DNA from: Phymatolithon calcareum
Lineage: Eukaryota; Rhodophyta; Florideophyceae; Hapalidiales
Direction: 5' to 3'
Assembly: GCA_977006965.1 (NCBI GenBank)
Contig: OZ345375.1
Location: 2,232,001-2,296,000 of the forward strand
DNA length: 64,000 nt
Notes under the pieces: generated by a model
The model's database searches: none
Seen by the model: only the letters and a program-made list of their open reading frames with translations
Told to the model about the DNA's origin: nothing
Shown here: piece by piece, positions 33,201-42,923 of the stretch
Layout: each line of letters opens with the position of its first letter
Numbering within the stretch: position 1 is the stretch's first letter
Position numbers and translations under genes: made by a program

Positions 33201-34975
33201 ACGACCAAAATGTCCATAGCGAGGATGAGTTCGCAGACTGGGAATTCAACTTTAGCAATTCCACGTCTTATAGCTGTTCCGACACCAAAATGGGCGTCGA
33301 TGCCGTTTCCATGGCTTATGTTTGGATGCACGCCGACGTGCTTACAGTATGCGAGGTACTGGGCCTGACCACCAGTGCTGTGGTGAGAACATCCTGTATC
33401 TATGAGCACGCCATAGAAGTGATCATTCCCGTAGCGTTTCGTACGCATAGGTTTTCTCTGTATCGTGTGGAAAACGAATGAGTTGAGGAGGTCGGCGGCG
33501 AAGACAGTGGTATTGTCCCCAATCGTTGTGAAGTATGATGTGGCGTTCAGATCTTCCTCGCTTTCGTCACTGCTGCTGTCGTGGATGTCGACCATGTGCG
33601 CGTCTATATCCTCGAGATTATGGATTAAATCATTTCCGCCTTTCGTGTCCACACCGATAGCTTCCACTGCAGGCACGAAGGATAGCAACTTTTTGTTCTT
33701 CTTTAGGCCGTCTATGCGCTCTTCTGCAGTATGCTTCGTGGACCAACAGTCTTCTTTGTTGCAAACGTAGCAAGTTTTTGGCCTTGCTTTGTTTCTTCGC
33801 CTTCGGTCTACCATATTCACGTTAGGAATGGGGACGTGTCTCGATGTGACCGAAGGTACAAATGTTGCTATCGACGTGTGCAGGTCAGCGATTATGCCTT
33901 CCACGGTCTGTGACGGTTTCTGTCTCGCCAAGCGGCATGCTTCAATTCCATCGCATGCGTTTAGGAGCTTGTTCTTCAGGATAGTGTCTGATTTGTATTC
34001 CAGAGGAAGGCACGCTTGAAGCTCTTGTATTCGTGCAATCATTTTCTCAAGGCATTCCTTGGGTGATTTTCATGGGTCGCGCTTCATGTAAGCAACGAGC
34101 TTGGTGTGCTCCCATTCCTGACTGAGCGTGAGAGTGCGCTCTTGTGTCAAAAATCGAGCGCGCATTTGCTCTATAACGTCGGTGAGCGTGTGTACACTTG
34201 GTCTTACAACGTCATAGTAATATTGCAGCGCAGTGCCTGTGAGCATGACGCTGAATTCTCGACGTCGGTCAACATCGTCGAGGATGCCACATTGCTCACA
34301 TCTTTCTTGGAACATAGTGAGCTTTCTTTCAAAATTGTCCGATGTGCCACCGACAAATTTGTCCTTGTCGCCTGGATAGGTTTTGAAAATAGAAGATGTA
34401 TTCGGGTTTGACCCAAAGTGCGAATGTGAATTGGACTGAGATTGGGTGTGTTGCCGATGTAGTGCCGCTGGAGGCCGATCTCGATGGTTTCCCCTCGTGG
34501 TTCTGACTGTGTCTGGCAATTCTGTGACAACATGTTGAGTGTTCGGCCGTGCTGTGCCCATAGGGATAACGTTCAAAGGTTGCAAAGTTTCTGTTGCATT
34601 TACAGCCGGTGTGATACCTACCGTGTGAGTAACTGCGCGTGTGGGGGGTTGAGGGCGCTCAAGGTCATTGTTGGGCCAGGGGAGGTCGTCTGCCACGACC
34701 GCTGCCAGTGAGGTTGACATGTTAACTGAGCGACCTTTTGGGACATAAACTCCGTTCTTTCGCAGGAAGTTGCGAAGCAAGCGTTTCGTTTCTGTCGGGA
34801 GTTTGTCAAATTTGTCCTTATCGAATGCTTTGAATTCTTCGGCAAAGAATTCGGATAAAGAGTCTGTATCCCAGTTATTGCGTTCGTACGAGTCGAGGCA
34901 AAACTGAGAGTAGGAGATGATGATTCCTTCATCGGCGTCCTGGGGAAGGCCGTGGGGGAACATATTATCTGCCAT
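30254..34975 (-). pseudogene. Copia gag-pol, element 1 (decayed)
   Basis: ATG at 34975. Gag runs to a TGA at 34070-34072, and the same frame then continues through a CCHC-type knuckle (CYVCNKEDCWSTKH), the protease site VLIDTGCSHHS, a pre-integrase HRRFGHPS and CQLCQ, and the integrase core (FVDMMYIDG; ITHDAGKNF; VESANSMSFVERYH). A frameshift near 32500 leads to the integrase tail. A TAA interrupts it at 32169-32171. RT follows (DITQAY; FVRPPSEL; the catalytic pair is LQTDDT, with Thr where Copia usually has a Val). Another frameshift near 30900 precedes RNase H (FVDASFANN; LYTDSNCLFD; DQNLADGLTK). In RNase H the usual AAEL reads AAAL, losing the catalytic Glu, and a TAA follows at 30632. It is non-functional. 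Confidence 0.85.
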
Positions 34976-35044
34976 GTTCGGGTCTTTGCTGATCTGCCCT
35001 TGATATTTGTTAACGGTATAAAAACGATAAACTGATCAGTGTGG

Positions 35045-35532
35045 TACCAAATGCAATTGAGGGCAGTTCTGTCAAGGTCGTCCCGTTCGGTGATAGCGGG
35101 TTGAGAGACTGACTAGAATGAGTTTGGGATAATCGGCCTTATGGTACAGGTGCGCTTATCCGGGGCGATTGCAATTGCGGCCGCCAAAGGCGTGAGCGCT
35201 ATCGCGGTAATGATTCCTTTGTCTGTAATGATTCAGGGGCTTTCATGAGGTGTAGGTTATTCTTTCTTGGCTTCCTTGCTCTACCTATCCTACTGTCTCT
35301 TATAGGCAAGTCCTCCCTCTTGGTATTCTACTCTAGTATCTACATTGGGTTAACACTGCTTAGGGCGTGTTGTAACCGCTTCAGGAACCATCCCGTTTGG
35401 GGCACAGGATTATGCATGTGTTCCGTTTGGGGCCGTTCATACCACCGATTCAAGTGCATGCATATGCACTTCTAGTACACTGCAGATAGTGCACTCGATG
35501 TTACTTGCGATGCACTTCGGATGAACCGACAC
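35045..35532 (-). repeat. 5' LTR of Copia element 1
   Basis: 488 bases. Adjacent on the internal side, reading with the element, is TGGTACCACACTGATCAG, a plausible primer-binding site because it starts with TGG. Compared with the other LTR it has an extra 8 bases near 35511. Confidence 0.85.
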
Positions 35533-35868
35533 ATTCCAAACATAGGTTTCCACGAGCTTTACGTTTTCAGCTACATCACGGCGAGTCTCAAGTGCCGTGT
35601 GATGTCACGATACTTGGTTAGCGGCTTGAACGTCTCAGATAAAATAAGCTAAAGCCTTTAATTACAACGAGGTTCTCGCGAGACGCTGACTGGACTATCT
35701 ATTTACCTTCCTAAAAAAATTGAACTTAGAAATAGTCTGCGAAAAAGAAGTATCTAAGATATGTGAAGATTCCACTTCAAACTAATAAATGCGGACTCTA
35801 CGATCACTTTAGTCACCGAAGCCGTGCGCCGCAAGCCCGGGAGGAAGCTCTGCGAGTTCTGAGAGAAC
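35533..35868. other. No gene recognised
   Basis: Flank between the Copia LTR and the frame at 35869. Nothing recognised. Confidence 0.4.
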
Positions 35869-36363
35869 ATGGATGCAAGCCAAAACATGGCTAGAACCCT
35901 GACGTCCGTGAACAAAAAGTTTGAAGCTGATATACCTATTTATGAGGGAAGCACAGCAGAAGCGCGGATTTTGATCGAGGACGGTTTTATTACAGTCATG
36001 GATGATTTAGACGATGATTCTTACTTGTCTGTCGAAATATTCCGTGAGATTTGCGACGTACGGGAAGCGCATTGTTCTATTGGGGACTGTGAATCGGAAA
36101 AAGAGCGAGCAGCGACGCCGATTCGTTCAAAGATTGAGACAGTTGTATATAAAGAAGAAATTACTATGCGTACTACCACTGAAGCTCAGGATGTTATGGC
36201 AATGAAAGCGTCTTCAGCACCAAAACCGCTGGAGACACATTTGTGTTCGGTGAAGCTTCAGACTTTTCTGGGTTTGCAGGGGTCGGCAAAGCTCAGTCTG
36301 CTAAGTGAATATGATGATGTACAGGAGAATCAAGCCCCTAACCGTACCAAAAAGTACACCTGA
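35869..36363 (+). CDS. Hypothetical protein, 164 residues
   Basis: Uninterrupted frame from an ATG at 35869 (context AACATGG) to TGA at 36361-36363. It is hydrophilic and acidic in the first half (IEDGFITVMDDLDDD), with Lys/Glu-rich middle and C-terminal parts ending NRTKKYT. No signal peptide, membrane segment or known motif is seen. Codon use and composition look protein-like, and no competing frame is convincing. It could be a small host gene, the first exon of a longer one, or a frame captured next to the Copia element; the family is not recognised. Confidence 0.4.
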   Translation: MDASQNMARTLTSVNKKFEADIPIYEGSTAEARILIEDGFITVMDDLDDDSYLSVEIFREICDVREAHCSIGDCESEKERAATPIRSKIETVVYKEEITMRTTTEAQDVMAMKASSAPKPLETHLCSVKLQTFLGLQGSAKLSLLSEYDDVQENQAPNRTKKYT

Positions 36364-36647
36364 TGTTTTTGCGAGCTGTTAAGGACGTCGGGGAAAGGTA
36401 GGATGTCAACATCATTTCTAATGTGCCCGTAACAATATAACATGTTTGTTCACAATTTGTGCTTGTGATTGAAGGGAAAGAAAGACGGTTTACGCAATCG
36501 AACATAATCTCAATATTAAGGAATATTTTATAACTCTGACAACATAAATGGAGATGAGCAAATAGACGGAGACAAACATGTAAACACGGTAGAAGAAATG
36601 TAACACTCGGCAGAGCGTACGTTTCTTAGACTCAGTTTATGATCTAA

Positions 36648-38371
36648 TCATAGTCGTACGCCCCTCCGTATCCGGAACTTCAGATCCGACCATCTGGTCA
36701 CGATATATAGGAGCGAGTTCTCGAAGAGCCATCCGGCCCAGTTCTTGGATATCATCTTCATCAGAACTGGCCCCCTCGAACAGCGAATCGAGCTCAAGAT
36801 GAAGGAACCATTTTTAGTCTGACGAGCTACGTAGCAATCAATAACACTGTCGATGGACGGGCATATGCGCTCGGAGAAAAACGTAGGAGTGACGGCGATG
36901 TAACTCGCAGACTGACTTGGAAGGTTTACCTTAGTAGTATGCTTGCGGATGATAGGGGTATGATTTCTGTCTTCCATGCTCTCCAAATTGTGGAGCTCGT
37001 CCGGCGCCGCGCTAGCGAGAGTTGAACGCACAAAGTCTAGAATCTCTTTCACGGCGCGGGGCAGGATGCTCTTGTAGATGCGCATGAACTTGAGATTGCG
37101 GTTACCCCCTCTTCCACTCGGCTTTCCGATCATTTTGAGCACTGTTCCCATCCACGCATCACAGCGTGCAAGACACATAATCCTAGCCTCTCTCGTGTTT
37201 CCAGGAGACTCCTTAATGTAATACCCGCGGAACCCTCGAAAGGCCGTACGTGCAGGTGCGTTACTGAAGAGCCGATCGAATGAGGTAGCGGAAGAGAATC
37301 TGAAAACTCTACAACGAAATTTGACAAGTCCAAGAGCAGAAGAATCTTGGGAAAAACGGACGAAAACGGCGATTGACAAACTTTTAGCCTTAGAAATCTA
37401 TAGGTTAGAAGAAATGATAGTGTAATGTGAACTGATTGGGTAATGAGATGACAGTATGAACGGGAAGCTGCTCTGGTGCTGGTGAATACCGGCGTTGAGG
37501 GCTTCTAAAATAAAAACCTACAATTTCCCCCCCCCCCCCTGAAGAGCCGATCGATTGTTGTAGTCGTGTTTTCACCAATAGTCGTAACTGTTTCCACGAT
37601 AGTTTCAGTGCGAAGCAAATCGGAGAAAATGACAGTGCGCCAGCACAACAAATCATGCATTTCGTTCGTCACTTTGACCAGGCGGCTGAGAGCTAAAGTC
37701 CCCTCCTTTTCATTCGCTGCATGACGCTCCCAGTGTCGCTACTTCTGTTAGCCGTGACGAGCAGATTGTATCCGAGTTGGGAAAGGTATGTGAACTGCAT
37801 CACACGCTTTCGCGTGGATTGTGCATCCTGAAGAGCGATGGGAAAACGCTTACCCAAAATGCGGTACGTGCGGAATATGTCAATGCACTCGCGGATGCTT
37901 TCGTCACTAGTGATACTGGAGCCAGCAGGTGACATTAAAAAGTTTCGAGTATTGCGAGAGATCATAGAAACAAGCGAAGTATCGCGGGGGATGTAGACGT
38001 TTTTGAACCCAGACAACTCCAATGTGCTGCGGGGAACCGCGTTTCGACCATCCGGAAGCTTCACCAATGCCTGAGATCCCTCTTCTACAACGTCACCCCG
38101 TCCCGTCCAGTCACGAAAGCAGATTTCTTCGTCTTTCGTGAAAGATTCCGACACTTCGAACGCGGAAAGAGAGTGGGCCTGAGCTTGCGGGAGGCTGTGT
38201 AGTATTTTCAATTGTCCCGCTGGGGCTTACATCGTCGGCCACGTATGGGTTGCCGACGGTAATTACAATTACCTCTACTATAGGATAATTAACTCCTTTT
38301 TGTCGCTCTGCGACGTCGCCTGTGGTATTTAGGCCACGCTCAACGCCCACTACAGTAAACTGGGCAAGCAC
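36648..38371 (-). pseudogene. Decayed coding region, family not recognised
   Basis: Successive minus-strand frames at 38371-38111, 38211-37693, 37656-37405 and 37379-36648. They have protein-like composition, for example LVKLPDGRNAVPRSTLELSGF, DESIRECIDIFRTYRILGKRF and, in the last, WMGTVLKMIGKPSGRGGNRNL. They change frame between segments, and a run of 13 C at 37527-37539 sits between two of them. Order and spacing suggest one former gene or transposon protein of 500 or more residues. I do not recognise a domain. It could be an old transposon or a broken host gene. Confidence 0.3.
37527..37539. repeat. Homopolymer of 13 C
   Basis: Thirteen consecutive C on the + strand between two minus-strand decayed frames. 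It is a likely site of replication slippage or sequencing error and may itself cause an apparent frame break. Confidence 0.9.
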
Positions 38372-38963
38372 CCTTGGCTAGAAGTCTTCGTACCCGCATC
38401 TATAACAGTTCCCTAGATGGATCCCTTGATCTGCTTCCCTCGGCGCTAGCGTCGTTGTACCGCTTATTCACATCTGATGCCCTGACTCATCTGTTCTCCT
38501 TTGTTTCTTTTCCGTTCGCGTCACTACTCTTTGCTTGATTTCGGGGATCTATCGTGCTCGCTCTGCCATGCGCTACCGCACATCGCTCGCCTGTTTACAG
38601 TCCAGGCTCGCGCCCATCCATTATACTACAGGCTGAACAGTCCTGCCTACTGCAAAGGAATTCCTGGAGAACTGGTACTGAGTGCTGACCAGCTAACGGT
38701 TTCCAGATGAGATGACCATCTAGCTCGAGTTCGAGACAATGCTTCTATCCTCGATTCCAACTATTTCACGTGCAGCACAAGGCTTTCTTTCTCAGCTTTG
38801 AGATTGATATTGTGCAAATTGACGGCCTAATGTCCGGAGATGGCAGACGACTTTTCCTTGAGACGCGCCTTCATTTTAGTCTTCATGTCGTTCATACAAT
38901 ATAAAAGAGCACAGAACTCGTCTAGTGGGAGGGTGTGATTTCGAATTGAAGGCTCAGTAGATT
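38372..38963. other. No gene recognised
   Basis: Nearly 600 bases between two groups of decayed minus-strand frames, without a supportable gene. Confidence 0.4.
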
Positions 38964-39802
38964 TTAGTGAAGTTGAAGTTCTTCGGTTTGCAGTCTGGGC
39001 GCGTTCTTCAACTGAGGTTTAAGGATCCGCATAGTTCTGCATGCAACTGTTGAGTCGGCTGCTACCTGACACGGGTCGTGGCTTCTGAGGGCCGACTTCG
39101 TCATCATGCGGTTCCCTGTAGTTACCGGACTTACGCCGCCGCGAGCCGGCACCAGAGACATGTACAGAGAACGATCTATGTGATGGTTGAATCTCTTACG
39201 CACTGGCCCAGGAATGCGGGAAGCATTAGAAGTCGAAGCAGTACCAGTAGCGGTGGACGCGACATTTCCGGCGTGGTAGTCTAGGCAGGCGAATTTGCTC
39301 GCTGCACATGTAGTTCCATGGACTGAGGCAGCAGGACGCTTCCTTGATGCTTTTAGAGCAGCCATGCTAGCAGTACTCTCGTGGCAGGCAGGAAGGTTTC
39401 GTGTACGGGAATTTTCTTCTGGATCACTAAGCGTTTTAGTTGAAGCAGCACAGCGACCTGAGTGTGGCATGCTGAGAAGATATTCACTGTACGTTTAAGG
39501 CTGGATGAGTACGACTCCGAAAGTTTACCTGTGGCACAATCGAGTGCAGCATTGGACTGCCGCATCTCCTCATATAGGCCCCCGGTACGAACGAACACCT
39601 TGCCCTTCTGGCGTAAAATGGAAAAGAGGCGGGAAGAGAGCGAAAATGACTCGGTCTTTTGTTCCGGAGGTTTCGCGCGAAAACAAAAGAAAGTCTTGGT
39701 AGAGCAGATGGAAAGTGAGCAATTAGAAGCTGAGTTTGCAAGCTGACACTTTATGATAGAAATTCCAATGCCCTTGCCTTGAGGCTGTTTTCTTTTAGAC
39801 AA
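38964..39802 (-). pseudogene. Decayed Ser/Thr/Arg-rich coding region
   Basis: Two overlapping minus-strand frames (39802-39353, then 39470-38964). The second is low-complexity (AGNVASTATGTASTSNAS, then PGPVRKRFNHHID). It may be the N-terminal part of the decayed region at 36648-38371. No known domain. Confidence 0.2.
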
Positions 39803-40146
39803 TGTGTTAACGATGCGCGAGATAATGTGCGCTATCTTGCGGACGTGCGTAACCTCCTATCTTTGCGCCTTTTGATCAATGCCAATCTAAATCACTGTGA
39901 GTTAGTGGCCTCGTGCTAGGAAGAGACATAGATGGTGACCATATACAATGAACACGCTCAATGAAAGTTTTTGACTCGTTTCTAATCAAGGTAGGAGCAG
40001 AATGCCATGGGCGGTGTTAATATATTTCAGAATACACTCTTGATCGACGAAAACATCCGCGAGGATTTAGCCATTTCTCAACAATTTTTATTTGATAAAT
40101 TTTATTCCATATCATCGTAACAATGCGAAAAATATATAGGACGTCA
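39803..40146. other. No gene recognised
   Basis: AT-rich flank to the left of the piggyBac-like TTAA end. Confidence 0.4.
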
Positions 40147-41064
40147 TTAACCCTCTCGTACTGCACATCCATTTCTGGACAAATCTGTCCTGATTGGGTC
40201 ATTCTTATTTTGTGGATTCTTTTTGCGGATTTTAATGTTAAAATAATTCAATGATAGTCCATTTCGGGTCTTAAAATCCACCTTTCGGAGTACTGACCGG
40301 TGTTACTGAGCCCCAGCACCATTTTAATCTACGTTTGTCGTACCATTAGGGTCTTAGGAATGCTATGCGTGCAGTTTTTCAGAGCATGATTGAGTTTTGC
40401 TGGATCTATACTGTAGAGTGTGACGTACACAGGAAGGAAGCAGTTCAGAATCTTTACCATCAGAATCACAGAGAGCGCATACATTTTGCCATCATCAAGT
40501 TTTCGGATTGGACGTCCGCTGCAAGGGAAGCACAAAGATGGATGGCTCTGAAGAGCCCCCGCGCTCCTTCGTTGTGCAGGTAGGAACGGGTTCCATCTCT
40601 ATATCTTCATCAACATCATTTTCGGATCCACCAGGCTCTAAACTGAAAGACCGGATGTGGCCTGGAAAAGCATTGGAGGATTTCTTGAGATCCTTGAGAC
40701 TCCCTACAGCGGGAAGTCTTTCCTGCAAGAAAGACCGTCTAAAACGGTGGGCAGAAACACAATTTTCTGCGGACGGGACAGCTTTAGAAGAAGATGTTCG
40801 CTCGTTACGAACTAAACAATTCGCTATCAGAGAGTTGAAGAAGCGTGGCCGAAAAAGAAAGTCTTCAGACACACCAGACAGTGCAGACCACGAGCAGACT
40901 CGGGGTATCAGTAACCAGCCCATGGAAGGACATCAACCAGCATTACCAGATTCAAATGTGACTTTGGTTACTCGAAATCCTTCGTCTCCAGAGACACCTG
41001 ACAGTGGAGACCATGAGCAGACTCGAGGTATCAGCACCCAACAAATAGAAGGACATGAACTAGC
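40147..41064 (+). mobile_element. PiggyBac-like element, 5' part, interrupted by Copia element 2
   Basis: TTAA at 40147-40150 followed by terminus CCCTCTCGTACTGC, with a subterminal palindrome GGACAAATCTGTCC. The first 460 bases match 53448-53905, whose element has both ends and TTAA on each side. The internal sequence continues into a coding frame at 40538 until the Copia LTR starts at 41065. No right end was found within the 1.5 kb after the Copia element, so the 3' half seems lost. Confidence 0.7.
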
Positions 41065-41083
41065 TGTACCAACGTGTCTTTAG
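40538..41083 (+). CDS. SAP-like N-terminal part of a piggyBac-family protein, truncated by an LTR
   Basis: ATG at 40538 (MDGSEEPPRSF). The shared element at 53448 has the same start. Residues about 43-75 (ALEDFLRSLRLPTAG then DRLKRWAETQ) fit a SAP-type DNA-binding helix pair, and a basic KKRGRKRK stretch could be a nuclear signal. After that the frame contains two copies of a 41-codon repeat (123 bases, starting at 40871 and 40994; DHEQTRGIS in both). The second copy is cut at 41065, where the Copia LTR begins, and the last codons up to the stop at 41081 come from the LTR. The catalytic part is absent, so it is not a working transposase. Confidence 0.55.
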   Translation: MDGSEEPPRSFVVQVGTGSISISSSTSFSDPPGSKLKDRMWPGKALEDFLRSLRLPTAGSLSCKKDRLKRWAETQFSADGTALEEDVRSLRTKQFAIRELKKRGRKRKSSDTPDSADHEQTRGISNQPMEGHQPALPDSNVTLVTRNPSSPETPDSGDHEQTRGISTQQIEGHELAVPTCL

Positions 41084-41268
41084 TTTTCGGGGACACAGAC
41101 GATAACGCAAGTAAATTGTTGTTTTTCATTACAACTGTTTCTCAGCTCTTCCGGTGCGGAGCTGTAGCTATTCGTCTCACCGCTCAAGTTCTACCGGAAC
41201 ACCTTCGGTCCTCGTGGATCGAAGTCAGATCATTTACAGTTTGGGACTCAAGACCGTCTCAATCGACA
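41065..41268 (+). repeat. 5' LTR of Copia element 2
   Basis: 204 bases, TG...CA; differs from the right LTR at about 6 positions (about 3 percent). Confidence 0.9.
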
Positions 41269-41319
41269 TTCCGGAATCAAGGTTAGACGTCGAGTCTACT
41301 CAGAAGAAGGGACTACAAC

Positions 41320-42881
41320 ATGGTGACATTCAATCCGACGGTGGAGAAAACTTTTGGCACCATTATGCTTGCAAATGATGAGCAGGCTGGAATTGAAATC
41401 TGTTCTCCGGGTACCTGTCGGAGGCTATGCTACGTGGGGATACCCTGGCGGCACAGATTCTTGAGGATATTCCGTACAAGCATTTCGTTGACCCGCAGCT
41501 CGTATCGAACTATGAGATGTTCAAGAGAATTCGTGTTCTCCTCGAAGGATTTGGCGTCGCTATCCCGACAAGCGAGAACACCGGAGCCAGTATTGGCAGA
41601 AGGGTCATCGTTGCAATTTACGGCGACGACCGGGAGGACTGAGACAAGGCCCTTGGCATTTTTGATTCCATACGACGTGGTGACTACCTTCCATCGCCGA
41701 CAGCGTCCGTCAACAGGGCCAACTCCTTCGCAGCTGATAATGGAGAACATAGCCCGAACCACAATCGTCAGGGTGAGATACAATTCGAAAACAAGCTTAC
41801 TAAAGTGTTTTCCTCTGCTTTTGGTAAGGGAAAGAAGTTCACAGGCGCGTTTGAGGAAGATTGGGGCCACTTCTTGGCCCAATACCAGAAGGTTTGTGCC
41901 GAATGCAGGGTGAAGCCTGGTGAGAAGGTGAAATATCTCCACCACATCCTCGACGGAGATGCTCAGCAGTTCTAATATCGTGAGATCGATGGGAAGGAAA
42001 ACAACTGGGGGCGCGTCTGTAATATGTTCAACTCCACCTTCTCTTCTCCAACAAAGATGGAGAAGATGTCCGACCGCTTGCGCGTTCTCCACATATCGAA
42101 GTTTGAGAGCAAAGGCCATGCCGAGGATGTTGCTCTATGTCGTCTTTGCGGTGCAATCGAGCGGATTTCGCCGATGGTACATCCTGAGGACCGCACTTCA
42201 CGCTCCATGCGGAAGTTCTTGCAGAATGGTGTAGGTGGTCGCGATTCGGCTCGAGATGTGGACACATCGCGCCTTCGCCCTGATACCACTTATCTCGACT
42301 ACCGCGGCATGCTATTCAACGCACAGCAGAAGTGGGCGTTGCATGCTGACGCTTCGCATGCGTTCGAAGGAAAGCAGACCATGTTTCGTCAATCACGATG
42401 GACGAACGCTGCGAAGATTAACTATGCTGGACAGGCACGGTTTGGACGCCCAATCACGACAGGCAGTAGCTCCAGCAAAGCCAAACCGTGTGATGCAAAG
42501 TTTTGCGTCATGAAAGACATGGTATATGTAAACTGTGAGAAAATTGGATGCCGCGTTTCCTCTTGCAAAGACTCTCGCAATTACGAGCGCATCGCGAAGG
42601 ACAAAGAATTTAGTTTCGCTTGCCCTCATCGCAATCGCCGTGCAAATGTGTCATTTGCCGAAACCCTGGAGCAACTCAACGAAGAGCTATGTGAGGTTCT
42701 TTTTGTTTCTGACAACGAAGGTGCCGATGCTCAATGGTCGAAAACTCTCGAGCAATCCAACGATCAGTCTTCCTTTAATACCGGTTTTATTGGAACGGGA
42801 ACCTCGGCACTTGAGAATGAACTCAACCTTGGCGCAGCCTCGCTGGCCAATGCACTCGAAGACGATGAGGAGGGTTTTTAA
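41320..42881 (+). pseudogene. Copia element 2 gag
   Basis: ATG at 41320 (MVTFNPTVEKTFGTI). After a frame change near 41425 the frame runs on with a TGA at 41640-41642 and a TAA at 41973-41975, then is open to its natural end at TAA 42879-42881. Protein-like features are a capsid-type helical segment (FLAQYQKVCAECRVKPGEKV then YLHHILDGDAQQF) and a cysteine cluster (CVMKDMVYVNCEKIGC then CKDSRNY) in the position of the usual zinc knuckle, though it is not a standard CCHC. The C-terminus is acidic (ALEDDEEGF) and ends within the slippery site for pol. Confidence 0.8.
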
Positions 42882-42923
42882 CTAGGGGCCTGTGTTGCCG
42901 TCAGGTTCCTAAAAAGAGGCAAC
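42872..42923 (+). promoter_or_regulatory. -1 programmed ribosomal frameshift signal (slippery heptamer plus H-type pseudoknot)
   Basis: Slippery heptamer G GGT TTT at 42872-42878, in phase with the gag codons GGT and TTT and directly followed by the gag TAA. A spacer of 5 bases (42879-42883) follows. Stem 1 is AGGGGCCTG (42884-42892) with CAGGTTCCT (42902-42910), 9 pairs including two G-U. Stem 2 is GTTGCC (42894-42899) with GGCAAC (42918-42923), 6 perfect pairs. Loops are 1, 2 and 7 bases; the last, AAAAAGA, is A-rich as usual for this fold. The -1 frame is open from here into pol. All the elements of a classical -1 site are present. Confidence 0.85.

Larger units (their letters stand above)
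29735..35532 (-). mobile_element. Copia-type LTR retrotransposon 1 (minus orientation)
   Basis: Full-length element of about 5.8 kb, bounded by two near-identical direct repeats. Order on the minus strand is gag, zinc knuckle, protease, integrase, reverse transcriptase and RNase H, which is the Ty1/copia order. The LTRs differ by about 8 substitutions and one 8-base indel, so the insertion is not very old, yet gag-pol already carries several lesions. I could not find a clean target-site duplication, and the exact outer ends are uncertain by a few bases. Confidence 0.85.
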
